NCBI GenBank assembly: GCA_025617375.2
Contig: JAMYGW020000012.1
Coordinates: forward strand, 310,001-374,000
Origin: Acarospora socialis
Taxonomy: Eukaryota > Ascomycota > Lecanoromycetes > Acarosporales > Acarosporaceae
DNA: 64,000 nt
Reading direction: 5' to 3'
This document shows positions 1 to 12,525 of this stretch, piece by piece; the first letter of the stretch is position 1; each line of letters starts with the position of its first letter. The notes beneath the pieces are model-generated. The model was not told where the DNA came from, searched no databases, and saw nothing but the letters and a program-made list of their open reading frames with translations. The translations under genes were made by a program, and so were the position numbers.

Positions 1-556
1 TTCGATACGTTGGTGGTTAAGTGTTAAAGCAGCAGCATTTTCCAACCGCAAGCAGGAAGCGTGTTCTTGAGCTTAACACTCCGACTTGTGATCTGCCTTC
101 ATACCTTACCTACTTGTACTCACTCTCACTTCCTTCGAACGTTCATCAGAATCTAAAAATCCTGAACTTATTCCTCGGATACGGGACATTACACTCTCTC
201 CCATCGCAGCCAGGTATCGCACGAATCGCGCTTCGGCACTGTAATGTCACTTCGCGTCTGACACGCCTCCGATCAACCTCTCACTTTAGCATGCTATATA
301 CTATCACTTCAGACCATCTACCGCATTTCAACAATTCTACTGGCTTTGGTGGACACCGTGCACCACTGACAATACTCATACATAGTTTACGCTCGCAAGC
401 TATCCGTGGTCTTCCAGGTAGTGCAGCGTACTGAGTCTCACTTGACACCAACTGGTCCGCATCTACAAGACCTTGACACTAACGACAAGCGCTGAGCTCT
501 TCGCTGCGGCTAGGCAGGGCTTGCCTCTTGAATCGTCCATTCGGCGAAGGACCAAT
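1..556. other. Left-edge intergenic stretch
   Basis: No convincing gene. The only long reading frame (about 21-434, +) begins with a non-ATG codon and has a low-complexity Ser/Leu/Thr composition with no family resemblance. The stretch probably holds the promoter and 5' leader of the gene starting at 557. A CCTTACCTAC-type string lies near 100-113; similar strings recur in other intergenic parts of the window. Confidence 0.5.
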
Positions 557-3339
557 ATGACGACTGCTGCCTTGACAGCACCTTACTTGGACGTCCCCAC
601 GCAGGAAGCTGTCATGGAGCTGTCTACCGATCTCGATCGAAACAACGGCACGGATGAAAATACCGACATTGACATTGATCTCGTGCCAGAACAGCCACAA
701 TATCAGGATAACGACTACATGATTGAGGACACAAGATCCGAAGGCGGGACTGGGAGTCAAACTTTTCCAAACGAAACGGGCAATGACGATGTTATGCTAG
801 ATGAGGAGGGCGGCCAAGGCGACATCAACGAGGTCAATATCTTACAAGATGAAGATCTTGGGGACGCTGGCGACTATCTCCAAGACGGTGCTAACCAAAA
901 CTCTCTTGCGCTCCCGGAACACATCGACGAGTATCACGATACTACGCTTCAACGTATTGACCAGGTTACTTCCCAGACCGATACCGTGTTCAGCGCTCTC
1001 CCAGTCAAATCTGAAGTTAAGGCACGAGATTACCCTGAAGATGAGATCTTAGATAACAGAGAGGAGGATGTGCTCGGTTTACTAGATACGGAGGACAACG
1101 CTGAGGCCCTGAAGGAAAGCTTCCAAGACTCGAACTTAAATGAGTCGACTGGCTCAGTCCTGGAAGATACTCGGGATGTGCTCGATTGGTCTGAAATTCC
1201 AAGCTCGATAGGTGATGCAGAACTCGGTCAGAAGACCACAAACGAAGAGGGAGGTCCACAGACGGAAAAGTCCACAACAAATTTCGGCAGCCCTGATCCG
1301 AGCCCGAATGAGCCTCAGCATGAGGAAGCTGATGAGGCCAGGAGTGTACATCCTGTTGTCGTGATTTACCAGGGTGATGAGATATCCCTCTTTCCGCCGT
1401 TGGACCAGAGCGATTCGACGACATTCTTTCTTCATGATGAGAGTCTAGCCACCAGTAGCATAAACGATCTACTTCTAGCTTGCAAGCAAGTCCTTGCTGA
1501 CACTATAAGTGAAGAGGACGAGTTGGAGCTTAACATAGAAGAACTAGGTCTTCGCATCAGCGAGGTGAGTTACCTTCGGAATAATGATATGTGTGCATCT
1601 AGCTGATCGGACCTCAGGACTCTAAATCAGCCGCAGATACAACGCTGTCTCAGATCCTGAATATTTATGTTCAGTTACTGCATCAAGATGGTACCAGTGA
1701 CATAGGCCCCTTATACATGAACCTCGGCACTAGGACGAGCTTTACTAAGCGGTTGCGCGGACTCATTGATGCTGCGAAAGATGGTAAAGGCATATCTCAG
1801 CTTCCGTACTGGGACGTGCCGAGCGACGACGACACTGCAACTGCAGCTGACGGTGATATCACTCATGGCAGTGGCCAAGATCAAACGGAGGAGACAGAAG
1901 CACCTGACGAAGCAACTGACAAACTTGGCTCAGATCCAGTAGATAACACTTCGACGCCGGGCCAGTTTGTACTCTCCAAGAATGAAGTGACTGTCTCACA
2001 GGATGGATCAGTAAGGTTGGAGCTTTCCCACGACCACGGCAGCAGTCAAGTGCCCGAAATAGAGAGATCCGCAGTGACTTCGGATCTCTACGAAGCTCCG
2101 ACATCTATTGGTGTACTCGAGACTACTTCAACTAGTAAAACGGATTCGGGACTCAATGAACACGATCGACTTCCTCCACCTGAACAAGTCCAGAGAACAC
2201 CACACTCACAGGATAGAGTCACATCGGACCACTCCTTACAAGCAGATGAGGAAGAAGATGGCGATCTTATTGATTATGAGGAAGGCGAAAATCCCCCTAT
2301 ACAAGATTCAACTGGCTCTTCTACACTTGCCGGTGATGAAGCAGCCGGTGCTGCGAATGGTATGAGTATACTCTCTTACGAACCGTGTTCCCAACCCAAC
2401 ATCTGTTATTGTGCACTTTGTAACAACCCATTCACCACAGACGACGACCCAAACAGCCAACATGATAACGATATCAACTCCCTCACATCCAAACCAACAA
2501 GTGACATCTCGAACAATGCGCATATCGAGACTGAAGAGTCGCTATCCCTCACCAAGGAAGCTACACAAGCTAATGACCATATTGACCATCACACAAATTC
2601 ATTCCAAGAAGGGTATGAGCAGAACGGCGACGACAAAGAATATGATCTTGGCACCGACGAAGAAACTTTCAACTCTGGCATAGTTGACGCTACGGCTAAT
2701 CCATCCGATCACCATCTGCAGTACCCACAACCGCCGGATTCAGAAGAGTCTGTTGCTCTCGTAATCGACGGTGATGACGGTGATGACGGCAATGAGACTA
2801 CCGAAGTCTACGACACACAGGACTTTAGTGTCAATGGGACTGAGCAGCAACAACCATCTGACCTAACTGTGGTCGTAGATGAAAGTCATCCAGAGACGGA
2901 CACAGAAGGCATTACCTCGACACGACTAGAAGATACAATTGACGATAACGGACACACCACAAACGCTCTCGAAATCAACGAAGCAGACTATGAAGCCAGT
3001 AGGCATGATCTATCAGGCAACGACGGTGTTGGCACAGGAAATTCGGAGAGTGCAATTCATCACACAGTGGCTTCAGACTCCGCGGCCGACGATGATGAAA
3101 TCAACTATGATGAGGATGAAACCGTTTATCCACCAAGCCAAAAGACACAGGATGGTCATATCAACTCGGAGAACCCTTCGCCTTCGAATCCAGCGTCCAT
3201 CAAGCGTCCGCGCGGCGAACACACAGAGCAAGATGTGCTCGATGAGGGCAGTCAAGGTATGTCCTCAAGGCTCCCACTTAATGGTGCATCCAGGCTTATT
3301 GAGTATCTGTTAGATACAAAGCGCGTCCGTTCAAACTGA
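557..3339 (+). CDS. Acidic fungal protein of unknown function, DUF2420-like
   Basis: Exons 557-1564, 1618-3256 and 3314-3339. The first intron (53 nt) joins the frames so that ELGLRISE runs into DSKSAADTTLSQ. The best conserved block, residues about 262-380, contains VVIYQGDEISLFPPLDQS, a FLHDESL string, a predicted helix ending in LELNIEELGL, then PLYMNLG and GKGISQLPYWD. From memory this matches fungal family DUF2420, whose function is unknown. The rest is Asp/Glu-rich and probably disordered, with a short Cys cluster (CSQPNICYCALC) in the middle and a basic tail (KRVRSN). Start: the ATG at 557 has A at -3; the longer open frame upstream has no ATG. The proposed last intron (3257-3313) has good splice sites but is 57 nt, in frame and free of stops, so both a 909-residue unspliced and an 890-residue spliced form are possible. 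A nuclear role is only a guess. Confidence 0.75.
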
Positions 3340-4696
3340 GAAACCACTAACAAGCCTTTGCCCACAATCCACATCCTGGGCTCGCCACAGAACGCTCTAC
3401 TTCAACCGTCCGGCTCATTCGAACGCTACCCATCGCTTCGCAAGTGGCCGTCCTAGGAGCTTGTCCGTTCAATCAAAAGCTCGATCTAACCGGACTGCCG
3501 ATCCCCGCACACAGCACTCCTATCCGAGCCTTTCGTCGGCCTTGCAATACTGACAACTGTAATAAATCTAGCCGGCTACGTGCCTATACTTCTGTGCTGT
3601 TGAAGGGACATTGCCACAGTATCCGCCCTCGGCTATAGGGCGAACGAAGGTGAGAGCAAGCGGTAAGTCAATGTACTGATCGATACGAGGTCCTACCCTT
3701 ATTCCTTCCTTTCGCGATGATCGAACGTTTTCTTTTTTTTAATTGTTCCCACTCGGCGACACGGTAAGACGTTGTGTGGGGACTACTAGCAATATTCTTT
3801 CGCTGCATTTCGCACCATTCCCTGATCCGCTACCCAATCTTCCTTGTCACGGTGCTGCTGGTGGATGGATATCTTTGAGATGCTACTCTGGGGCAGTCCA
3901 CCTTCGGTGGTGGGTTTCTAATACCAGGTCGGGTATTGGAGTCAAGGCTAGGAGACCTATGGGGATACCTAATTTCGTAGCTGCGAAGAGGATGGATTGA
4001 CTTCATGCAACGATGAAGGTGGAAATCTTGACGCGTAGTGGGCTTAATCAATCTTACCCTCCAAAGATTCCTAATTGAGACTACTCTGATCCACAGTATC
4101 CGAACATCATTGAATGACCCCATAAGGTAACGTGCCTCGTACGTACATAACTGCATCCTGATACCGTAGAAGTAGAGTCGCCCCTGCCATGTTCGCACAA
4201 TGGAATCCATCGGTGATCGTCCTCATTATGCTTACTAAGGAAGGCCCGAGGTGGTCTCCCTCCCTGTGTCGCAGCGCATCACAAAGCCACTAAACAAACC
4301 CTTGTCATTCCGAAAATAGACACCTTTTGCGCGTCGATGGTCCACATCCATTGACCTGCGATACAACAGCGACACCGTTCTGCAGGAGATCTAGAAGGCG
4401 TACTTCAGTGGCGGTCGAACAGAAGTACAGACTACGTCGGTGATCATTTCATGTCCACTTGCGACCTCGTACCTTGTGTCTCCAAGACCTCGACCACCCA
4501 CAGTAACCGCCGGACGAATACGACCTTTGATGCCTTACGCCTTCGGTCGGACTGCACGGACAAGACTGTATCGACAGAGATCTGTCAAAGTGGAGCTGGG
4601 CGGGTGGCTCCGCGTTGGGTCATAGGATTCCCGACGGCAACTGGGTACACGGCGGAGAGGGTCCTCTAGGCGGAGTCTGTCTCGGAAAGGTTCAAC
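3340..4696. other. Intergenic region
   Basis: About 1.36 kb between two + strand genes. I see no family-like reading frame on either strand. The open frames present are short, start mostly at non-ATG codons and lack codon structure. It should hold the terminator of the upstream gene and the promoter of the NIPA gene. Confidence 0.5.
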
Positions 4697-6336
4697 ATGT
4701 TGGAGGACAAGTACGTTCGGAGCAAGCGCTATAGCAACTAGAGCTTTTCGCATTGCGTGCAGGGACTGACGTCCGTCATTTAGGTACATAGGCTTGGCCT
4801 TGGCCATAACGTCCACTATGGCTATTGGTAAGCTATAGCGAAACGTGGCAGACACGAGGAGCGCGGACTGACTCTTGACTTTTGCAGGTACAAGCTTCGT
4901 CATTACCAAAAAGGTTCGGTCTATTCCCTCCGTTCTCGCTTCTTCCAATACCGAGACACTTGTTACTGGGCCTGCATCCTATCAAGAACAGAACCAACTG
5001 AGAATGGATGTGTAGGGACTCTTGGAAGCAAGCGAAAGACATGGCTTTGAAGGAGATGGCTTTGCATATCTCAAGAGCCTGACTTGGTGGGGAGGAATAG
5101 TAACACGTTAGTCCTCTGCCGTTGCGCTCAAGATGCAGCTGCTAACGCCTCAGTAGTGGTACTGGGCGAAATCGCCAACTTCGCAGCCTACGCATTTGCG
5201 CCGGCTATACTGGTTACTCCGCTAGGTGCTCTCAGTGTCCTGATTGGGTAAGTGATTTATACAAAACCATCTATCTGTCTAATATTATTTGTAGGGCAGT
5301 GTTGGGCGCATACTTCCTCAAGGAGGAATTGGGCACCTTGGGCAAACTTGGTTGCGCTATATGTCTGATAGGCTCTGTGATTATTGTACTCCACGCCCCT
5401 CCAGATAAGGAAATCCAAACTGTCGACGAGATCCTCCATTACGCAATTCAACCAGGTAAGCATAATCCTGATGCGTGAGACAAACGGAACACTTACTCAA
5501 TGTGTCTCTAGGGTTTATGTTATACTGCACTGCGGTAGCAATTTTCTCCAGCGTCATGATTTACAAGGTCTCCCCGAAGTACGGCAAGAAGAACCCACTC
5601 ATCTATATATCGATTTGCTCAACTGTGGGATCCGTCTCCGTCATGGCGGTCAAGGCCTTCGGGATCGCACTCAAACTCACATTAGCCGGGAATAATCAGT
5701 TCTCACACCCTTCGACATACGCATTTGCTATCGTGGTAATCGTCTGCATATTGACCCAGATGAACTACTTCAATAAAGCTTTGAGTCAATTCTCCACCTC
5801 TCTGTATGTGGGCCTAAGGAGACTGTTTCATTGGCGCGCGTTCAAGCTGACCGACGATAAGGGTCAACCCCCTATATTATGTGACGTTCACAACTGCCAC
5901 CTTATGCGCGTCTTTCATTCTATTCCAAGGCTTCAATACGGCTGACGCCGTCAACACAATCTCGCTGCTCTGCGGATTCCTAGTCATCTTTACTGGCGTG
6001 TACCTCCTGAATCTATCGCGAGGTGATCCGGACGGACATCGGCTCCTAAACGGCAACCTCGAGGACGGGGTACCGACCGATGCCATTGCTAGCTTGCAGA
6101 CACGACGAAGCATGCAAGCTCGACGTAGTGTCGATCACCGACGTATGAGTTCCGGAAGTGTTGGGTTTGGAAGCAGGGCCGACAGGCAAGGTCTGATCCA
6201 CTCATATGACGAGGAGAATGGCGGCTTCGGATTGAACGACCTCACCGAAGACAGCGACGGCGAAGCCGAAGAGAGCCGCGGCAACTTCGAAAGATCGAAC
6301 GGCTCGAAACGGCCGTTGAAAGGCTACACTCGATAA
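4697..6336 (+). CDS. NIPA-type magnesium transporter
   Basis: Eight exons: 4697-4710, 4784-4827, 4888-4913, 5016-5106, 5157-5247, 5295-5455, 5512-5803, 5862-6336; 397 residues. The spliced start is [20 protein letters not shown] followed by [10 protein letters not shown], the hallmark N-terminus of the NIPA (DUF803) family. Further hallmarks are [56 protein letters not shown] and [10 protein letters not shown]. About nine hydrophobic segments fit an integral membrane protein. Known members carry Mg2+ and possibly other divalent cations across the plasma or endosomal membrane. The hydrophilic tail after about residue 310 is rich in Arg, Ser, Asp and Glu and probably faces the cytosol. The first exon codes for fewer than five residues. 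One donor (4914, GTTCGG) is non-consensus, but reading on through it would lose the conserved KKGL join. Confidence 0.93.
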
Positions 6337-6981
6337 GACGGGCTTCCTCCATCTCGAGTGGGCAGATGGAGGCATGAAGGAATCAACACGGATTCATGAG
6401 ACGTGCTTACTGTATTCTTCTCAGACTTCTAGGGCCTGGATAATCGGTCGCATTCGGGACCGATTGGGGGATGAACGTTATCGTTCTCTCTCTTATAGAG
6501 GTCTTCTCGTACGATAGAAAGGTGGCTCATCACCGCATGGGGGCGTTTGGGGGCTGCAATGGGGTGGCAACGGGATGGGGTCACGTCATTCCACGAGTCA
6601 ATGTATATACATAGGATACCCAGGCGCTGTTTCATGTATCTAGAGGTCAGTGGTCAGGAATCGGACTGGAGGGGATATCCATTTCAGCATGGATGCTGGC
6701 AAACCGAAGTCATTATTTTGTTCCTGCTCCTGCCGTGCCTCGATAACATTCCGTAATTATACATCAACAACTTGATGGGACGATCTATCCGCTAGAGTAA
6801 TCAGTGCCAGGACTTGCCTTCTTTGCGTTATGGCGTAGAGTACTCGATACATCGATAGCTCTTCTACGTCATGCTACGAGACTTTACTGTCCAGCTTGCT
6901 TCCTGAGACAGGAGCAAGTGCGTTTCCGCTACATGTCATGGCTCAATCATCGACTATGTGGCCTTATGAACGTAGCTGACA
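6337..6981. other. Intergenic region
   Basis: About 645 bases between the NIPA gene and the SAC-domain gene, both +. No supported coding sequence. It contains a G-rich stretch near 6535-6580 and no clear repeat. Confidence 0.5.
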
Positions 6982-9900
6982 ATGCCTGGGCTTGTGAGAA
7001 AGCTCGCTATCATCGCTGCCGTGGATGGCTTGATTTTACAGCCATTGTCCCAGCGCAATCAGCGCGCTCCCTTGGCAATTCGAATTGACTACCAGACACA
7101 TCATATCACAGCCCTAGGACAGGAGCTCAAGGAGCGAAACAGTAGCTTTGCATCGATTGAGGCACATGGCATTGTTGGTAGGCACCGCTCATATTGATCG
7201 CCCTGCGCAAGCGGGTTGCTAATTCCATATTCGCATCTCAGGTCTTCTGACCGTTTCATCCAGATCGTATCTGATCTCCATATCGGCTCGCCAGCAAGTC
7301 GCCCAAATATGGGGAAAGCCGATTTATGTCATCACAGAGGTCGCCTTCATACCGCTGTCCTCACAATCAGATGCCGACGATGCAATTGCCCAAACCAAGG
7401 CAAGTCCCAGCAAGCGTAGTGAGGACAATAAAGCAGGGTTCAGTGACACCTCGGACGATGAGGACCATAATGCCCTCGAATCTCATGGCAATGTCTTTGA
7501 AGACGACGACCCTACCCGACCGACCACTCCAGACCGCCCTCTTGCTTCGATACCGGGCACGCCACTGTCTGCACAGAAGAGGAGCACTAGCGTTGCGGAG
7601 GATGTGATTGAGAAGAAGGGCCAGTATGGCAGATTTGCGGATCGCTGGTTCTCGAAGAAGGGATGGACTATACAGAAGAGGAGGATGCAGGGGATGAGCA
7701 CGGCCGACAAGTCGGAGCTACTAAATGAGCCCGGGAAAGATGATGCACCTACAAGTTTGAATCTTGCTGCAGATGCTGGGTCCATTGGCAGAAGCGGTTT
7801 AGGCGATGCTTCGTCGCCAGTAGGGCACAAGCCCGAGGAAGGCAACGGTGGGCCCGCGGGGGATGTGGTGGGGAGTCTGCTGCCGAAGCTGATCAAGACC
7901 ACTAAGATGATGTTGGGATCCCGGAGTTTCTACTTTTCCTACGACTGCGATATTACCAGGAGGTTGGGGTTTCAGGATGGGAGGTCCTCTGATATGCCAT
8001 TGCACGAGAGGATTGATCCATTAGTAAGTTACTTCATGACTGAACTTGCTAAGAGCTACCTGGCTTACGTCGAATAGTTCTTCTGGAACCGGCACTTGAT
8101 GATGCCGTTCATGGACAGCGGAATGCATCCTTTCGTTCTTCCGTTGATGCAAGGTTTCGTTGGCCAGCGCACATTTACCGTCAATGCTCCTTCCACTCGA
8201 TCTAGAGCTCAGGCCGTTGATGCTCAGGGACATTCCGGAAACATAATAGAACTCGAGGATATTGGTACTCACGCTGAAGCGCAAAGCTCGCCGAGCCACT
8301 CCCGCGATTTCCTATTAACTCTTATTTCTCGACGGTCAATAAAAAGACCGGGTCTCCGCTACCTGCGCCGGGGAATAGATGACAATGGAGACACTGCGAA
8401 CAGTGTAGAGACGGAGCAAATCCTGTCGTCTCCGTCATGGCAACCCGCGGCCAAAACCTACTCCTTTACTCAAATACGAGGCTCGATTCCGTTATATTTC
8501 TCGCAGTCTCCATATGCTTTCAAGCCTGCCCCGGTCATTCAGCACTCCCCAGCCACCAATCATATCGCCTTCAAGCGTCACTTGACCCAAATTACCGGAA
8601 GATACGGCGGGATTCAGATTGTCTCGCTTGTCAATAAACATGGCGTGGAGGCAAGTATTGGAGAAGAGTACCAAAAACATGTTGAGCAACTCAATGAGGA
8701 GGGAGGCATTACTGAAACTAAAATCGGCTTCGAGTGGTTTGACTTCCACTCCGTATGCCGAGGGATGAAGTTCGAGAACGTCAGCATATTGATGGAGATA
8801 GTGGGATCTAAACTCGACGCATTCGACGTAACGGTAGAGGTAGACGGACACTTGCAGACGAAGCAACAAGGAGTTCTCCGTATAAACTGCATGGACTGTC
8901 TCGACCGGACCAACGTCGTCCAAAGCGCCTGCGGCCAAAGAGCCCTCGAGCGTCACCTGCAAGCCGAAGGCTTCCCCACCAGCCTGCAAACCGACAAGAC
9001 GACGCAATGGTTCAACACGCTCTGGGCCGACAACGGCGACGCCATCTCGAAGCAATACTCGTCGACGGCCGCGCTCAAAGGCGACTACACGCGGACACGC
9101 ACGCGCAACTACCGCGGCGCCCTCAACGATCTCGGCCTGACGCTCTCCCGCTACTACAACAACATCGTCAACGACTACTTCGCCCAAGCCGCCCTCGACT
9201 ACCTGCTCGGCAACGTCACGGCGCAAGTCTTCGACGAATTTTCCGTCGACATGATGAGCCGCGACCCGGCCGTCTCGATGCGCAAGGTGCGCCAGAACGC
9301 CATCGACACGAGCGCCAAGATCGTCGTCGCCGACTCGGCCGAGGACCTCGTCGGCGGCTGGACGCTGCTGTGCCCGCACGAGCCGGACACCCTGCGTACC
9401 TTGCCGTTCGAGGAGGCCGTCCTCCTCCTCACGGACGCGGCGCTCTACGCGGTGCGCTTCGATTGGAATATGGAGAAGGTGTCGTCCTTCGAGCGCGTCG
9501 ATCTGCGCTCCGTGCAGGGGCTGCAGCTCGGCACGTATGTCACGTCGACGCTCGCGGCGGCGCAGACGGATGAGGAGCGGAACGTCGGGTTTGTGGTGCG
9601 CTATCGACCTGGCAGGGAGGATGTCGTGCGCGTTAATACGCGGTCGCTGAATAATGCGCTCGATCGGAAAGATGCAGATGCGGGCAACGATCTTCCTGCC
9701 GGTGACGGTGCTGCTGCGGCTGCGGCGAGCGCGTCGAGACCGTCTCCATCTAGGTCGAAATCGACGGCAACGGCACTCAAGATCCTCGCTTTCAAAGCCC
9801 TCCCTGCTCGTTCAAGCCAGGCGCGTCTGGCGGACGTGTCAGGGGTGGAATCGCCACCTGTAGTCAGTGAGAGGGATCTGGTGAGAACTATTTGCGAGGA

Positions 9901-10087
9901 TGTCGAGCGGGCTTGTCTCGCTGGAGGACATGGGGTTGAGGGGAAAGATGAGTTGGAGAAGGAAGGGGAGGGCAAAAGGAAAGGGATGATCGAGGAGAGG
10001 GACATCATTTCGTTGGCCGAGGCGAGAAAGAGTACGGGGTTGTTGGAGGTCTGGGGACATGAGTTGAAGAAGTTGGTTTGGGCTTGA
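6982..10087 (+). CDS. SAC-domain phosphoinositide phosphatase with hSac2-like domain
   Basis: Exons 6982-7177, 7242-8023, 8078-10087; 995 residues. The N-terminus (MPGLVRKLAIIAAVDGLILQ) leads into a SAC fold: SYLISISARQQVAQIWGKPIYVITEVAFIPL, an acidic insert of about 150 residues, then FFWNRHLMMPF, FVLPLMQGFVG and the catalytic loop CMDCLDRT near residues 597-604. That loop fits the CX5R(T/S) signature, with Cys as nucleophile and Arg binding phosphate. After the SAC domain, GGWTLLCPHEPDTLRTLPFEE and the following LLLTDAALYAVRFDWN resemble the hSac2 domain of INPP5F-type proteins. The family removes phosphate from phosphoinositides (PI4P, PI3P or PI(3,5)P2) on Golgi, ER or endosomal membranes. 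The hSac2 part argues against a plain Sac1 or Fig4 orthologue. No C-terminal membrane anchor is evident. The last third of the gene is GC-rich. Confidence 0.9.
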
Positions 10088-10575
10088 GGGGCGGTGTGGA
10101 TGAGGAAACTAGGGAGAGGGGTTGGTTGTGTGGGTCTATAGCGAGGGTTTCGTCTTGTTGTACATAGTGTTCATCAGTCGCCGTTAATGAAAATGAACGG
10201 TGCAGAGATAGCGAATAGCGAACGACGATAGCTCTAACAGAAGTAGTACTCGAACAATGAAGCCATGTTTCACGCCAGGCATGGGACCATAACCCGAAAG
10301 CACTCGTACGTGTACACGCCGCAGAAAGCACTAAATGCCAGAACGCACGCTTAAGAAACACAGACAGAGAAGTGCCACCGACGCGAAAAGATGAGCTAAG
10401 AGGCGTACAAGTTTCCGCAACCGAGCCCATCCCACGCTTCCAGTAAATCCGCGCAGGCAGGGACACCACACCAAGGGACGCCAACACCGTACAATACCCT
10501 CGACATGCGAGACGAACACCAAAAAAACACCACTATCCCGTTCCATGCCCGCTTCTCGGACTGAGGGAACGCGAA
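10088..10575. other. Convergent intergenic region
   Basis: About 490 bases between the ends of the SAC gene (+) and the phosphodiesterase gene (-). It should contain both 3' UTRs. No gene or clear repeat is visible. Confidence 0.5.
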
Positions 10576-12525
10576 TCAGAGCCACACGGAGGTCCCCGAC
10601 TTCGAAATGACGAACTCGCAACCGAGGCGCGCCTCTTTCTCGTACTCGAGGAGTTGGGCGAGGATGGAGTCGCCGATGTCCGGGCCGTCGGTGAGGGTGT
10701 CTTTCATGTGGATGATGACTATTTTGAGGGAGTCGAGCGGAGGTTTGGATGTTTTTGTGGTTGAGGATGCTAACGTAGAGGTACGAGCACCGGGTGAGAG
10801 CGCGACGGGGAGCGGTTCTTCAGTTGTGTCTACAGATATGGACGACGCCGCCGAGATGACGCTGGAGGTGGTGGAGGCCTGGCTAGCACTAGCGTTGCGA
10901 TGTGGGTTGCGGCTACGCCGAGAGCGGACTTCGGGGTCAGCGTGCATCTTGAGGCCGTTGCTCTGGCGCTTACGTTTGCGGTCCGAAGAGCGCCGACGCT
11001 CGGGGCCGGTGGGTTGCTGGAGGGCAACAACATTAGCAGCTAGGGCTTGAAGCTCGGCGATTAGGTGGCGGGGGCAGAGGTGGCCGAACAGGGTCTCGTC
11101 GGATTGGGAGTCGTCGTAGGAGCATTCGATAAATATTCCCTTGAGGAGGCCGGCGACGATCTTCGGGGCTGCGTCGCGCCAGACCTGTGCTGTTCGCGGG
11201 GACAGTGAAAGCGAGTCTGGTTCGACGTCGCCGAAGATCAGCACTTCTTTGCCGCTGCTGTAGTCTCGGATGAAGAAGGCGGAGCTGTCATAGACGCAGG
11301 CTTTGTCGATTGAATGGGCGTGCTGCTGACCTCGGACGGGGCCGAGGTTGTCCGAGGAGTTGGAGCGGAGCGTTGCCCTACCCAGAGCTATGTGTGGGGC
11401 TGCTTCGGCTTGTAGGCCGGTGTTGCTGCCGCGGTGGCTGTGTCGCTTCATGCAGTGGCCGTGACTGACGCTCCAGCATTTAACCCCAAGCCCGTCACAG
11501 ACTTCTATGTAGCCCATGCCATCGCCGGTTCCTAGTGCCACGTTGCCGCCTTCCACCAAGCGCATATAGGTGACCAGTCCGACACCACCATCTTCGTCGG
11601 AAAGATTTGGCCAGATGACGTCGTTGAAAATGTGATCTTTGACCGCGTCTATGGTGGAGGGAAGGGCAGCCAAACGTTTGGGCCGATACGTTTGTTGGAA
11701 AGACGCGGTGTTGACGGCGAAACCGGAAAGGTGGTCCAGGTGCGGGTGTGTTATTAAGTAAGTTGAAACCAAGGTCCGATTGATATATGCCGCGTTCGCT
11801 TTCGCTGTCTGATACGGTAGCTCAAGCCCGGCAAAAGGACCATCGGAGAGCCTCGTGACAGGCTTTGCGTTCTCCGCAGAAGATAAGGGTTCTGGTGGCG
11901 CTCGTTGCACATTGACATGACCCGTTGCCTCCGTAACATAGTCATTTTGGCTGGAAGAGTGAGGTGATACGGCAGGAGAAGCGCCACCTTTACCAACAAT
12001 TGTCGGCCTTGTCCTCGATGGTGTCTTGGGCCCGCTCACCGGGGCGCCGGAAGGCCTCGACTTTGCGGTCTTTGGCAGGTGCTGCTCCAAAATACGAATA
12101 ATTGCTGCCAGATGTGTACCAGCGTCCACAGCCAGTACTGACCCTTTTGCCCAGTTAGTGGCTGTCGATCTAACGAGCAGGCCTGTTACATTGTCTTCGT
12201 TAGGGCCTCCTCCAGAGCCCTATAAGGAAACAATCTTAGCTGTCGCCTTCATGAAGAACAAAGAACACCCGAGACATGCCTATGGGTTCCTGCGGCATAA
12301 TGTGCAAGCTCGAACGTCACGGATACAATTGAGACATGCATGAAAGGCCAGAAACGTAGATGTTCCGTTCCATGGTTCCGACTCAAAGGGTTATGTATAT
12401 TCGAAGGGTGAGATTGAGGTAGTCCTTCCCAAACAACGTAAACTCACCAAAACAATGATTTGAAAGGTGAACGGCTCCAAGAGACTACCCTGGGCTTGTG
12501 CCGGGTCCTCAACATCATTGTTCAT
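10576..12525 (-). CDS. PDE1: Class II (low-affinity) 3',5'-cyclic-AMP phosphodiesterase
   Basis: Exon 1 is 12525-12448 and exon 2 is 12219-10576, with a 228-nt intron; 573 residues. Exon 1 ends FQIIVL and exon 2 opens GSGGGPNEDNVTGLLVRS, which together form the usual N-terminus of the class II family. The metal-binding signature THPHLDHLSG lies near residues 184-193 and defines the metallo-beta-lactamase-like fold. DYSSGKEVLIFGDVEPD and LLKGIFIECSYDDSQ are further conserved strands, and KIVIIHMKD lies near the C-terminus. The enzyme hydrolyses cAMP to AMP and so damps PKA signalling; yeast Pde1 is the best known member. Low-complexity inserts (residues about 75-150 and 440-510) separate the conserved blocks, as is common in filamentous fungi. 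The start ATG at 12525 fits; an open extension upstream lacks family similarity. Confidence 0.9.

Noticed and set aside
2360-2440. Possible 81-nt in-frame intron in the DUF2420-like gene
   Set aside because: GT and AG ends exist, but the segment encodes a Cys cluster that looks like real protein, and no frame change requires an intron.
8492-9379. 295-residue minus-strand frame and a 188-residue Arg-rich + frame inside the SAC gene
   Set aside because: Both are shadows of the GC-rich SAC coding strand; their compositions (Val/Glu/Arg and Arg/Pro) are typical of such shadows.
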